NCBI RefSeq assembly: GCF_000241525.1
Contig: NZ_AHIL01000004.1
Location: 62,001 to 126,000 of the forward strand
DNA length: 64,000 nucleotides
Source of the DNA: Comamonas testosteroni ATCC 11996
Lineage (GTDB): Bacteria > Pseudomonadota > Gammaproteobacteria > Burkholderiales > Burkholderiaceae_C
Reading direction: 5' to 3'
In this document: piece after piece, positions 38,918-47,613 of the stretch
How the letters are laid out: each line of letters opens with the position of its first letter
How positions within the stretch are numbered: position 1 is the stretch's first letter
Translations under genes and position numbers: made by a program
The notes under the pieces: generated by a model
What the model was told of the DNA's origin: nothing
What the model saw: the letters and a program-made list of their open reading frames with translations, nothing else
Databases searched by the model: none

Positions 38918-40255
38918 CTATGGCTTGTGGGTTTCGTCCGCACTCTGAAAGATGCCGGCTTCGATATTTGCGGCCTGCAGCTTGCGCGCAGCCTTTTCAG
39001 CGCGCTTTCGGCTCTCGAAGGGGCCGCTGCGCACTCGGGTGACTTCCCCTTTGTTGCTGCTCATCTTCTGCGTCAGCGCGGGCAGTCTGGACTTTTGCAG
39101 CTGCGCCAGTACCTTGTCTGCATTGCCGGCCTCGGAATAGACGCCCAGATTCAGATAGAACTTGCCAGGAACCAGATCCGAGCCGGCTTGCGGCGCCGCT
39201 TTTGACGCCGCTTGTGACGCAGCTGTTACGGGCTGCTCTTTGGGCTCTGCCGCAGGCTTGGCGGCGGGCTTGTCAGCCGGTGCTGCCGGCGGTTTTGCGC
39301 TGGGCTCGGCCTGGGCCGCCGTCTTGTCTTGCACCTGGGCAGGTGCTGGAGGCGCCGCTTTGCCGGCGCTGCCGTCCGTTTCGGCTGCGGCGGTGGGCGC
39401 CGGCTCTGGCGGGCGGGTCTCGGGCTGGGCGGCTGCGGCGGGACCTGCCGGGGCCGGGCTTGCCATGGGGCGAGGGGCGGAGGCGCTGTCTGCAGCGGGC
39501 CGGGTGATGGCTGCAGGCTCCGCACTCCTGGGAGGTACAGGGTTGCCTGCGGGCAGCAATGCCAGGCCTGCGCCTGCGAGCGCTGCAACAGGCAGGGCCA
39601 GCACCAGCATGGCTGCGGTTCTGTTGCGAGGAGAGCCGACTTGTGCCTGCAAGGCGGCATGGGCGGCAGCCATATTGGGTGCGTCCGTGATCGCCTGCAG
39701 CGTCTGGGCCCTGATCTTGCGCCAGTACCAGCCATTGCCCAGCAGGCCGGGTACGGCCACGGCGACCAGCCACAGCGCAATGCCCAGGCCCAGAGCCATG
39801 GCTTCGGGCAGAGCCGGGCGCAGGCCAAACCACCAGATCAGCGCGGTTGCCGTGACGGCTGCCAGGTATTTGGCAGCCTCGCGCCACAGGCCGTGCAGGC
39901 TGCACCAGGCCAGGGTCAGCAAGGCGGCCGCCATATTCCAGCTGGGCAGGCTGCGGTCCAGGGCATCGAAGCGTTTGAACTGGGCCAGGTAAAAGTCGCG
40001 CGAGCGCGGGTTCAGGCGGCTGGCATAGAGTTGGGGCAGCAGGCCGCTGTCCTCCTCTTCAGTCGCAGCGCTCTGCCCGGGCTCGTGTTGCAGACTGTGC
40101 TGCATGGAATAGGCCGCGGCTGCAAAGGCTCCTGCAATGGAGGCAGGCAGGGGGCTGGCATCCGAGCGTGCAGGCTGGTCCAGCACGGGCTCCTGGCGCT
40201 GGTTTCGGCCAGCAGGGGCGAGCGCAGGGGTGGGGGTGTCCGAAGCGGAAGGCAT
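38918..40255 (-). CDS. DUF2628-like membrane protein with C-terminal SPOR domain
   Basis: This 445-residue protein has a cytoplasmic N-terminus, a DUF2628-like block (about 80-190, RDFYLAQFKRFDALDRSLPSWNMAAALLTLAWCSLHGLWREAAKY with following helices), another membrane helix at about 215-235, a long Ala/Pro-rich linker and a C-terminal SPOR domain (KFYLNLGVYSEAGNADKVLAQLQ...VRSGPFESRKRAEKAARKLQ). SPOR domains bind denuded peptidoglycan at division sites. The combination suggests an envelope protein associated with cell division; its exact role is not known. Confidence 0.8.
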   Translation of the reverse strand: MPSASDTPTPALAPAGRNQRQEPVLDQPARSDASPLPASIAGAFAAAAYSMQHSLQHEPGQSAATEEEDSGLLPQLYASRLNPRSRDFYLAQFKRFDALDRSLPSWNMAAALLTLAWCSLHGLWREAAKYLAAVTATALIWWFGLRPALPEAMALGLGIALWLVAVAVPGLLGNGWYWRKIRAQTLQAITDAPNMAAAHAALQAQVGSPRNRTAAMLVLALPVAALAGAGLALLPAGNPVPPRSAEPAAITRPAADSASAPRPMASPAPAGPAAAAQPETRPPEPAPTAAAETDGSAGKAAPPAPAQVQDKTAAQAEPSAKPPAAPADKPAAKPAAEPKEQPVTAASQAASKAAPQAGSDLVPGKFYLNLGVYSEAGNADKVLAQLQKSRLPALTQKMSSNKGEVTRVRSGPFESRKRAEKAARKLQAANIEAGIFQSADETHKP

Positions 40256-40304
40256 GGCTGCAATTGTGTCATGGCGTTACGAGCGGGCTGAAGGCAGATT
40301 CCCA

Positions 40305-40329
40305 ACAAAAAACCGGCGCCAGGCCGGTT
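40305..40329 (-). terminator. Terminator after fahA
   Basis: AACCGGC / GCCGGTT with a 5-base loop, followed on the minus strand by six T residues, 24 bases past the fahA stop. Confidence 0.85.
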
Positions 40330-40353
40330 CTTTGGGGGATGGCCGAGGCGCGC

Positions 40354-41667
40354 TCAGGCCTGGTGCGCGGGCAGCACGGTGGCGCGGCATTCGCCAAAGC
40401 CGATGCGCGCGACTCCGGGCTTTTCGCACCAGCCGGTAAAGACCACGGCATCGCCGTCGAGCAAGAAGGTGCGGGTTTCGCCGTTGCTCAGGCTCAAGGG
40501 CTTTTTGCCGCCTTCGGTGATTTCCAGCAGGGCGCCGGCTTCGGCCATGGTGGGGCCGGACAGCGTGCCCGTGCCCAGCAGGTCGCCGGGTTGCAGATCG
40601 CAGCCGTTGACGGTGTGGTGGGCAATCAGCTGGGCCATGGTCCAGTAGGCGTGGCGGTAGCTGGTCCGGGTGATCTGCTCGGCGGCCTTGCCTTCGGCGC
40701 GCATCTTCTCGGTCTGGATGGCGACCGTGAGCTGCACATCGAGCGCACCGCGCTGCGAGTTTGCCTCGCAGCTGAGGTAGGGCAGGGGCTGCGGGTCCTC
40801 GGAGGGGCGCACGAATGCCGTGCGATAGGGCTCCAGTGCTTCCAGCGTCACGATCCAGGGCGAGATGCTGGTGGCGAAGTTCTTGGACAGAAAGGGGCCC
40901 AGTGGCTGGTACTCCCAGGCCTGAACGTCGCGTGCCGACCAGTCGTTGAGCAGGCACAGGCCGAAGATGTGGTGTTCGGCGTCCTCGATGCCGATGGCCT
41001 CGCCCCAGGCATTGGCCGAACCTGCATAGATGCCCATCTCCAGCTCATAGTCGAGGCGGTTGCAGGGCTTGAGCACGGGGTCGGAATCGGGGGCCTTGAG
41101 CTGGCCGTTGGGGCGCTTGAAGTCCACGCCAGAGATGCGGATGCTGGAAGCACGACCGTGGTAGCCGATGGGCACCCACTTGTAGTTTTCCATCAGCGGG
41201 TTGGTGGGGCGAAACAGCTTGCCCACATTGGTGGCGTGATGCACAGAGGTGTAGAAGTCCGTGTAGTCGCCCACCTGTGCGGGGACGCTGTACTCCACAT
41301 CGGCCTGGGGCACGAGGCAGGCCTTGAGGGCGGCTTCTTCGGCGGCGCCGGCACGCAGGGCGCGCGACAGGGCCAGGCGCAGGGCCGACCATGACGCAGG
41401 GCCCATGGCCATCAAGCTGTTGAGCTGACCCTGCGCCGCTGCTTCGACCTGGGCCTGCACATCGCCGCTCAGTGCCTGGGCATCGCGAACGGCCGCCATG
41501 TCCAGCACCTGGTCGCCAATCGCCACGCCGCCGCGAAAAGTCTCGCTGCTGTTCTTGCGGCGAAAGACTGCAAATGGCAGGTTCTGGATGGGGAAGTCGC
41601 TGCTGCCTGTGTTGGCGCAGGTGACCCAGCTTTGCAGGCCGGCGTCGTGGGTTTCGTTCAATGCCAT
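40354..41667 (-). CDS. fahA: Fumarylacetoacetase
   Basis: FahA is the final enzyme of tyrosine/homogentisate breakdown and splits fumarylacetoacetate into fumarate and acetoacetate. The 437-residue protein has DFYTSVHHATNVGKLFRP, PIGYHGRASSI, YELEMGIYAGSANAWGEAIG, FGLCLLNDWSARDVQAWEYQPLGPFLSKNF and GDLLGTGTLSGP, covering the active-site His and metal ligands. hmgA is not in the window. The upstream 3-hydroxybutyrate dehydrogenase acts on acetoacetate, the FahA product. Confidence 0.95.
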   Translation of the reverse strand: MALNETHDAGLQSWVTCANTGSSDFPIQNLPFAVFRRKNSSETFRGGVAIGDQVLDMAAVRDAQALSGDVQAQVEAAAQGQLNSLMAMGPASWSALRLALSRALRAGAAEEAALKACLVPQADVEYSVPAQVGDYTDFYTSVHHATNVGKLFRPTNPLMENYKWVPIGYHGRASSIRISGVDFKRPNGQLKAPDSDPVLKPCNRLDYELEMGIYAGSANAWGEAIGIEDAEHHIFGLCLLNDWSARDVQAWEYQPLGPFLSKNFATSISPWIVTLEALEPYRTAFVRPSEDPQPLPYLSCEANSQRGALDVQLTVAIQTEKMRAEGKAAEQITRTSYRHAYWTMAQLIAHHTVNGCDLQPGDLLGTGTLSGPTMAEAGALLEITEGGKKPLSLSNGETRTFLLDGDAVVFTGWCEKPGVARIGFGECRATVLPAHQA

Positions 41668-41786
41668 GTTCGTCTCCTTAAACGATTTGAATAAAAACAG
41701 GCTGCAGCGCTGATCTGCTGTGCGCTGTCAGCCATTGATCTATGACCGATCTATGACTGATCGATGGGATCTGGCTTGTGGACCTT

Positions 41787-42608
41787 TCATGCCGCGGTGA
41801 AGCCTCCATCCATATTCCACTGTGCACCACGCACCTGGGCGGCGTTGTCGCTGGCCACAAAGCTGACCAGCGCCGCAACCTGCTCCACCGTTACAAAAGC
41901 CTGCGAGGGTTGCTTGGCTCCCAGCAATTTGGCGCGGGCTGCGGGCTCGTCCAGGTTTTCGCGCAGCGCCAGGGCCTGGATCTGGGCCTGTACCAGCGGT
42001 GTGAGCACCCAGCCGGGGCAGATGGCGTTGCAGGTCACGGGCGTGGTGGCCAGCTCCAGCGCCACGGATTTGCTCAGGCCCAGCAGGCCGTGCTTGCTGG
42101 CCACATAGGCGGGCTTGTGGGCCACGCCGACCAGGCCGCTGACGGATGCCATATTGATGATGCGCCCCCAGCCGCGCTCCAGCATGGCCGGTGTGCAGGC
42201 TTGTATGGTGTGAAACGGTGCGCTCAGGTTGACGGCCAGCATGGTGTTCCACTGGGCCGCAGGGAAGCTGAGCACTGACTCCACATGCTGCATGCCTGCG
42301 TTGTTGACCAGAATGTCCACTTCCCCCAGATCGGCGGCAATACGTCGGGCCAGGGGAGCAATGGCTTCGCCGTCAGCCAGGTCGAGCGCGTAATAGCGGG
42401 CTGCCACACCCAGTGCCTGCAGCTCGGCCAGCTGGGCATCGGTGCGAGCGCTGGGGGCGGCGCTGCCATGCAGGGCAATGGCGGCACCTTCGCCGGCCAG
42501 TTGTCTGGCAACGGCCCAGCCTATGCCGCTGGTGGAGCCGGTGATCCAGGCCACGCGGCCGCTATGGGGCTTGGAGAGCTGCTGGACTTGGGGCGGGACG
42601 GTGTTCAT
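41787..42608 (-). CDS. 3-hydroxybutyrate dehydrogenase (SDR family)
   Basis: This 273-residue short-chain dehydrogenase interconverts 3-hydroxybutyrate and acetoacetate with NAD. It has the Rossmann motif TGSTSGIGWAVA, DILVNNAGMQHV, the catalytic Ser and YxxxK (INMASVSGLVGVAHKPAYVASKHG), and the HBDH-like NAICPGWVLTPLVQAQIQA and ending NMDGGFTAA. Its ATG overlaps the gntR stop by 4 bases. It probably links acetoacetate from fahA, or polyhydroxybutyrate turnover, to central metabolism. Confidence 0.88.
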   Translation of the reverse strand: MNTVPPQVQQLSKPHSGRVAWITGSTSGIGWAVARQLAGEGAAIALHGSAAPSARTDAQLAELQALGVAARYYALDLADGEAIAPLARRIAADLGEVDILVNNAGMQHVESVLSFPAAQWNTMLAVNLSAPFHTIQACTPAMLERGWGRIINMASVSGLVGVAHKPAYVASKHGLLGLSKSVALELATTPVTCNAICPGWVLTPLVQAQIQALALRENLDEPAARAKLLGAKQPSQAFVTVEQVAALVSFVASDNAAQVRGAQWNMDGGFTAA

Positions 42609-43339
42609 TTGAGCAGGTCCATTTCGATATGCACGTATTCGCTGATGAAGCGTACCTTGGCCCAATAGACGATCAGGCCTTGTGGATTGCAGGCCCAGCG
42701 TAGCGCCTGCATCAATGGCGTGCCCAGCGGCACGCCCAGATGCTCGGCAATCAGCTCGTCGGCCGGGGCTACGCTCAGATACTGGCGGGCCGTGGCGATC
42801 TGCGCTGGATCATTTCCCAGCGCCTGAGCCAGCGTGGTGCGCTCCAGCTGTTCCTGCAGCCTGGGGTAGAGGTTCTGTTCCAGGTACAGCTCGGACAGGC
42901 AAAAGCGTGCATCGCCGTGCTTGTGCACGCGCAAAAAATAGGTATAGGCAGGGGCCAGTTCGCCAGGGGAAGGGAAGCCGGCCGGAATGGGCGGCACGCA
43001 GTCATTCGCCTGCTGCAGCGTGGTCTGCTGAATCTGCTCGCCAAAGGCCACCAGCTCCTGCCAGGTCGTGGGCAGCAAAAAGGATGGGGGCTTGTAGGGC
43101 TGGCCCACGACCTTGGTGCCGCCGCGCTTGCGGGTCTCCAGCAGGCCTTCGTCGACCAGCGCATGTACAGCCATGCGCACCGTGGTGCGCGAGACGCTGT
43201 GCAGGGCCTCAAGCTCCTCGACCGTGGGAATGCTTTGTCCGACCGGCCACTCGCCCGTCGCTATCTTGTTGCGAAACAGCCGGGCCAGCTGCAGGTGCAG
43301 CTTGTCGCGAGATTGGGAGGCGGTGGACGTAGCAGTCAT
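42605..43339 (-). CDS. GntR-family (HutC/UTRA) transcriptional regulator
   Basis: This 244-residue regulator has a GntR helix-turn-helix (LHLQLARLFRNKIATGEWPVGQSIPTVEELEALHSVSRTTVRMAVHALVDEGLLE) and a UTRA-type effector domain. It is translationally coupled to the 3-hydroxybutyrate dehydrogenase gene and faces a palindrome 30 bases upstream of its start, so it probably represses its own operon. The effector may be a ketone-body or aromatic-pathway intermediate; this is inference. Confidence 0.88.
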   Translation of the reverse strand: MTATSTASQSRDKLHLQLARLFRNKIATGEWPVGQSIPTVEELEALHSVSRTTVRMAVHALVDEGLLETRKRGGTKVVGQPYKPPSFLLPTTWQELVAFGEQIQQTTLQQANDCVPPIPAGFPSPGELAPAYTYFLRVHKHGDARFCLSELYLEQNLYPRLQEQLERTTLAQALGNDPAQIATARQYLSVAPADELIAEHLGVPLGTPLMQALRWACNPQGLIVYWAKVRFISEYVHIEMDLLK

Positions 43340-43368
43340 AAGCAACGGTTTCGCGGGGCAGTGTAGCA

Positions 43369-43396
43369 AATAAAGTATCTAAAAAAGTACTTTATT
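43369..43396 (-). promoter_or_regulatory. Candidate GntR operator (28-bp palindrome)
   Basis: AATAAAGTA (43369-43377) and TACTTTATT (43388-43396) form a perfect 9-bp inverted repeat with a 10-base spacer, 30 bases upstream of the gntR start codon. Position and size fit an autoregulatory operator. Confidence 0.6.
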
Positions 43397-43483
43397 AAAG
43401 AAAACAAGCAGCCACTCACGATGGCGCGATAAGGCAGTGGGAGGGAGTGCAGACCAGCCCCAAGAAGCGCAAGAGTTCACAAA

Positions 43484-43560
43484 TGTCACCATTCAGCCAG
43501 TGCAAATGACTTTTAAACTCCTCGCTTTTGATAGCGGATAGTGCAGGCAGCCATTGGTTG
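43484..43560. repeat. AT-rich dispersed intergenic element (TAGCT family), copy e
   Basis: The gap between gntR and the large unknown gene carries TTTTGATAGCGGATAG and GTGCAGGCAGCC words. Confidence 0.4.
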
Positions 43561-43607
43561 CAATGTGCTTTGACAAGGGCAATCCTTGCCTGGGAGTTGG
43601 TAGTTTC

Positions 43608-45827
43608 ATGCAGAAGCAGTACGAGTGGCAGTTTTTCCGCGCCGGCGAGGTGGACCAGGTGGTGATTCGCACGGGCCAGGACATTGCCCATATTGGTGAG
43701 CTGGATCAGAAGCTGTGGGTGGCTCTGGCCTGTCCCACGCGAGGCATTGAGTTCGACAGCGCAACGCTGGATTTGATTGATGTCAGCAAGGACGGGCGCA
43801 TTCGCCCCCCCGAGCTGGTGGCCGCCTGTGAATGGGCCGTGGCAAGAGTGCGTGACCCGCAGGTTCTGGCCGATGGCGGCGATGTGCTGCAACTGGACAG
43901 CATCAACGACGCGACGCAAGAAGGCGCGCTGCTGCTGGCAGAGGCCAGGCGCGTGCTGGAACTTGCAGGCCAGCCCGATGCCCGCGCCATCACGCTGGCT
44001 CAGGTGCAGGAGCGTCTGGCTTCGCTGCAGGCCCTGCGCTTCAACGGCGACGGCGTAGTCAACGCGGCCACGGCAGAAGGCAATGAGGCGGTGGCAGGCC
44101 TGATCGCCCGCATTCAGGAGCTTTATGGCGCGGTGGATGGCCACGATGGCGTGCCGGGAATCGATCGCGCCAAGGCCGAAGCTTTCTGGGCAGATCTGCA
44201 CAGCCTGCAGACCTGGTTTGCTCAGGCGGCCGAGTTGGGCTGTCATCTGCAGCCGCGCGCGCTGGCGCTGGCGGCTGCCGGGGCTGTGAACGCCGTGCAG
44301 GCCAAGGTCGATGACTTTTTTGCCCGTACGCGTCTGGTGGAGTTCGATACCAACGCTCGTGCTCCTCTCAACCCGACCGAAGAAGGCTATGCCGCCCTGG
44401 GCGCGCAGGTGCTCAGCAATACCTCCGAATCGCTGGCCGCGCTGCCACTGGCCGCAGTGACGGGCGAGCGCAGCCTGCCGCTGGTGAATGGCGTCAACCC
44501 CGCCTGGGCCGCTGCCCTGCAGACCCTGCGCGAGCAGGCCGTGCAGCCCGTGTTTGGCGAGGCGCTGACAGTGCTGAGCGAAGCGCAGTGGGAGCAGCTC
44601 AAGACCATGCTGGCCAACTGCCAGCAATGGCTGGCCGCCTGCCCCGCCACGCCCTTGGGGGCAATCAGCGAAGCCGAGGTGCAGCAACTGCTGGCCAGCG
44701 GCATGCAAGCAGCGCTGACCCAGTTGCTGGACCATGACGACGCTGAAAAAGAGCATGCCGTGCAGGCCAGGGCGCTGGAAAAGCTGATTCGCCTGCAGCG
44801 CGATCTGCTGGAGCTGCTCAACAACTTTGTCTCCTTCTCCAGCTTCTATCGCCGCGAAGGTGCGGCCTTTCAGGCCGGCACGCTATTTCTCGACGGCCGC
44901 AGCTGCGACCTGACGGTGGAAGTGGCAGATGCCGCAGCCCACTCGGCGCTGGCGGCCATGGCCAAGACCTATCTGGCTTACTGCGAATGCAAGCGCGAAG
45001 GGCAGAAGAAGACCATCGCTGCGGCCTTCACGGCTGGCGACGTGGACTTTCTGTTCGTGGGCCGCAACGGCGTGTTCTATGACCGCGCGGGCAACGACTG
45101 GGATGCCACCATCGTCAAGCTCATCGACAACCCGACCAGCATCGGCCAGGCCTTCTTCTCGCCCTACAAGAAGTTTGTACGCATGATCGAGGAGCAGGTG
45201 GCCAAGCATGCTGCCGCCAAGAACGATGTGGTGAACGCCAGCCTGAGCGACAACGCCACCAAGCTGGTGACGGCCCCCAAGGATCTGACCCCGGCAACTG
45301 CAGCCCCCGCCGCGGCGCGCAAGACCGATGTGGGCACGGTGGCGGCGATTGGCGTGGCATTGGGCTCGCTGAGCGCCGTGATCGTCGGCATCTTTGGCAA
45401 GTTCATCGAGCTGGGGCCATGGATTCCCATGGCGATTCTGGGCATCATCCTGGCCATCTCGGGGCCGAGCATGCTGATTGCCTGGCTCAAGCTGCGCCAG
45501 CGCAGCCTGGGGCCGATTCTCGATGCCAGCGGCTGGGCCATCAATGGCCGCATGAACATCAATCTGGGTCTGGGCCGCAGCCTGTCGCAGACGGCCAAGG
45601 TGCCTGCCAACGCCAAGCGCAACTACGCCGACCCTTATGCCGACAGCCATGGCCTGCGCAACAGCCTGTGTGTGCTGGCACTGGTGGCCGCCGCCGCGCT
45701 GCTGGCCTGGCGCATGCACTGGCTGGACGCCGTGCTGCCCGTCAGCTGGCAGCACGGCCCTGCAGTCGCTAGCGCGGCCACGGCCATGGAGCCAGCTGCA
45801 CCTGCGGGTGGCGCAGCAGCAAGGTAA
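43608..45827 (+). CDS. Uncharacterised 739-residue protein with EF-hand-like loop and C-terminal membrane helices
   Basis: I do not recognise this family. The start at 43608 (MQKQYEWQFFRAGEVDQV) is chosen because the upstream extension has no ribosome site. IDVSKDGRIRPPEL near residue 65 looks like an EF-hand calcium loop, and RFNGDGVVNAATAEG near 150 resembles a second one. A long, mostly helical soluble part includes LLELLNNFVSFSSFYRREGAAFQAGTLFLDGRSCDLTVEV. Two or three membrane helices follow from about 600 (VGTVAAIGVALGSLSAVIVGI, WIPMAILGIILAISGPSMLIA), then one near the C-terminus. GWAINGRMNINLGLGRSLSQTAKVP lies between them. Function is unknown. Confidence 0.8.
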   Translation: MQKQYEWQFFRAGEVDQVVIRTGQDIAHIGELDQKLWVALACPTRGIEFDSATLDLIDVSKDGRIRPPELVAACEWAVARVRDPQVLADGGDVLQLDSINDATQEGALLLAEARRVLELAGQPDARAITLAQVQERLASLQALRFNGDGVVNAATAEGNEAVAGLIARIQELYGAVDGHDGVPGIDRAKAEAFWADLHSLQTWFAQAAELGCHLQPRALALAAAGAVNAVQAKVDDFFARTRLVEFDTNARAPLNPTEEGYAALGAQVLSNTSESLAALPLAAVTGERSLPLVNGVNPAWAAALQTLREQAVQPVFGEALTVLSEAQWEQLKTMLANCQQWLAACPATPLGAISEAEVQQLLASGMQAALTQLLDHDDAEKEHAVQARALEKLIRLQRDLLELLNNFVSFSSFYRREGAAFQAGTLFLDGRSCDLTVEVADAAAHSALAAMAKTYLAYCECKREGQKKTIAAAFTAGDVDFLFVGRNGVFYDRAGNDWDATIVKLIDNPTSIGQAFFSPYKKFVRMIEEQVAKHAAAKNDVVNASLSDNATKLVTAPKDLTPATAAPAAARKTDVGTVAAIGVALGSLSAVIVGIFGKFIELGPWIPMAILGIILAISGPSMLIAWLKLRQRSLGPILDASGWAINGRMNINLGLGRSLSQTAKVPANAKRNYADPYADSHGLRNSLCVLALVAAAALLAWRMHWLDAVLPVSWQHGPAVASAATAMEPAAPAGGAAAR

Positions 45828-45888
45828 GGTAAGCACCGCTGCCTTGTGCATGTGCCAGAGTGCAGATGGATAATCGCCAGCCATGTCT

Positions 45889-45912
45889 GAAACCAGGGTT
45901 AACCCTGGTTTC
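45889..45912. repeat. 24-bp perfect palindrome
   Basis: GAAACCAGGGTT is followed immediately by its reverse complement AACCCTGGTTTC. It lies between the unknown gene and its terminator. Role unknown. Confidence 0.85.
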
Positions 45913-45944
45913 TAGCCCCTGAGCGGGCCACTTTTGTAGCCATC

Positions 45945-45999
45945 CACCAGCTTGTTGAAGACGCAAAAGCCAAGGGTTTTTGCGTCTTTTTTGCTGGTG
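45945..45999 (+). terminator. Terminator with outer stem before yedE
   Basis: AAGACGCAAAA (45958-45968) pairs with TTTTGCGTCTT (45978-45988) with an 8-base loop and T run; an outer arm CACCAGC (45945-45951) can pair with GCTGGTG (45993-45999). Confidence 0.8.
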
Positions 46000-46047
46000 C
46001 GACTGGAAAAACGTCCACGCAGCTTCGCGTGGCAGGAAAGCAAGGCA

Positions 46048-47274
46048 ATGAGCTGGCAAGATTTCAAGCACCAATATCTGGTGCGTTTCTGGTCGCCCGT
46101 GCCCGCAGTGATTGCGGCCGGCGTCCTTTCTGCGTATTACTTCGGCATTACCGGCACCTTCTGGGCCGTGACGGGGGAATTCACCCGCTGGGGCGGGCAT
46201 ATCCTGCAGTTCCTCGGTGTCGATCTCTCCAATTGGGGCTATTTCAAGGTCATCGGGCTGCAAGGCACGCCGCTCACACGCGTGGACGGGCTGATGATCA
46301 TCGGCATGTTTGTCGGCTGCTTCTCGGCTGCGCTTTGGGCCAATAACGTCAAGCTGCGTCAGCCCAACCACCGCATTCGCGTGTTTCAGGCCATTGTGGG
46401 CGGCATCATCGCGGGCTTTGGCGCGCGTCTGGCCATGGGCTGCAATTTGGCGGCGTTCTTTACCGGCATTCCGCAGTTTTCGCTGCATGCCTGGTTCTTC
46501 GCCATTGCCACGGCCATCGGCTCGCTGGCCGGTGCCAAGGTCAGCCTGCTGCCAATGTTCCGGATTCCCGTCAAGCTGCAGAAAGTGACGGCACCCAGGC
46601 CCCTGGAGCAAAGCGAGGCCCAGGCCAGGCGGCGCTTTCGCATCGGCGTGGCGCTGTTCCTGGCCTGTGTGGTCTGGGGCATCTGCAAGGCTGCCGAAGC
46701 GCCCAGGCTGGGCATGGCGATTCTGTTCGGTCTGGCCTTCGGCCTGATCATCGAGCGCGCCCAGGTCTGCTTTACCTCGGCCTTTCGCGATCTGTGGATC
46801 ACGGGCCGCACGCAGATGGCCAAGGCCATCATCGCGGGCATGGCCGTGGGCACCATCGGCATCTACAGCTATGTGCAACTGGGCATGGACCCCAAGATCT
46901 TCTGGGCCGGCCCCAATGCCGTCATCGGCGGTCTGCTGTTCGGCTTCGGCATTGTGCTGGCCGGCGGCTGTGAAACCGGCTGGATGTACCGTGCCGTCGA
47001 AGGCCAGGTGCATTTCTGGTGGGTGGGTCTGGGCAATGTGATCGGATCGACCTTGCTGGCGCTGGTCTGGGACGACATCTCGCCCGTGCTGGCCACCAGT
47101 TACGACAAGGTCAATCTGCTCAAGGCGCTGGGTCCGCAGGGCGGCCTGTTGCTGACCTATGTGATGCTGGGTATCTCGCTGGCTCTGGTGCTGTGGTGGG
47201 AAAAGCATTTCTTTGCCAAAAAATCCCGTCTGGCCGCTGCCACAACAGCTGCCACTGCCTCGCGCATTGCCTGA
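46048..47274 (+). CDS. yedE: YeeE/YedE family sulfur-compound membrane transporter
   Basis: This 408-residue membrane protein of the YeeE/YedE family has many helices and the three conserved cysteine signatures, AMGCNLAAFFTG, ERAQVCFTSAFRDL and LAGGCETGWMYRA. YeeE homologues take up thiosulfate. The following tusA-like and dsrE-like genes point to sulfur or selenium transfer after import. The start MSWQDFKHQY follows a GCAGGAAAGCAAGGCA leader. Confidence 0.9.
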   Translation: MSWQDFKHQYLVRFWSPVPAVIAAGVLSAYYFGITGTFWAVTGEFTRWGGHILQFLGVDLSNWGYFKVIGLQGTPLTRVDGLMIIGMFVGCFSAALWANNVKLRQPNHRIRVFQAIVGGIIAGFGARLAMGCNLAAFFTGIPQFSLHAWFFAIATAIGSLAGAKVSLLPMFRIPVKLQKVTAPRPLEQSEAQARRRFRIGVALFLACVVWGICKAAEAPRLGMAILFGLAFGLIIERAQVCFTSAFRDLWITGRTQMAKAIIAGMAVGTIGIYSYVQLGMDPKIFWAGPNAVIGGLLFGFGIVLAGGCETGWMYRAVEGQVHFWWVGLGNVIGSTLLALVWDDISPVLATSYDKVNLLKALGPQGGLLLTYVMLGISLALVLWWEKHFFAKKSRLAAATTAATASRIA

Positions 47275-47291
47275 ATCTCAAGGAATCCATC

Positions 47292-47531
47292 ATGAGTGAC
47301 ACCAAATACCTTCCCGATTTCCGCCTCGACATGCTGGGCGAGCCTTGCCCATACCCCGCTGTCGCCACGCTGGAAGCCATGCCCAGCCTGCAGCCGGGCC
47401 AGATTCTGGAAGTGGTCTCGGACTGCCCGCAGTCCATCAACAATATTCCGCTGGATGCCAGGAATCACGGCTATGAGGTGCTGGAGATTCAGCAGGACGG
47501 GCCGACGATTCGATACTTGATCAGGAAGTAA
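47292..47531 (+). CDS. yedF: TusA/YedF-like sulfurtransferase
   Basis: This 79-residue TusA-family protein has the active-site motif in LDMLGEPCPYPAVATLEAM (CPxP), where the Cys carries a persulfide. It lies 17 bases after yedE, so it probably accepts sulfur from or serves the imported compound. The pair mirrors E. coli yedE-yedF. Confidence 0.92.
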   Translation: MSDTKYLPDFRLDMLGEPCPYPAVATLEAMPSLQPGQILEVVSDCPQSINNIPLDARNHGYEVLEIQQDGPTIRYLIRK

Positions 47532-47575
47532 CTCCCCCTGAGGCGCTTGCTTGCTGTCTCTTTGTCGGGTTGTGC
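47532..47575 (+). repeat. Post-stop-codon GC-rich element (CCCCCTGAGGCGC family), copy 3 (short)
   Basis: CTCCCCCTGAGGCGC begins directly after the yedF stop and is followed by TTGCTTGCTGTCTC, the two ends of the longer element at 36982 with the middle missing. Confidence 0.6.
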
Positions 47576-47613
47576 CAGTTCTGGGCGTTGCGCTATTTGC
47601 TAAGGAATTTTTA

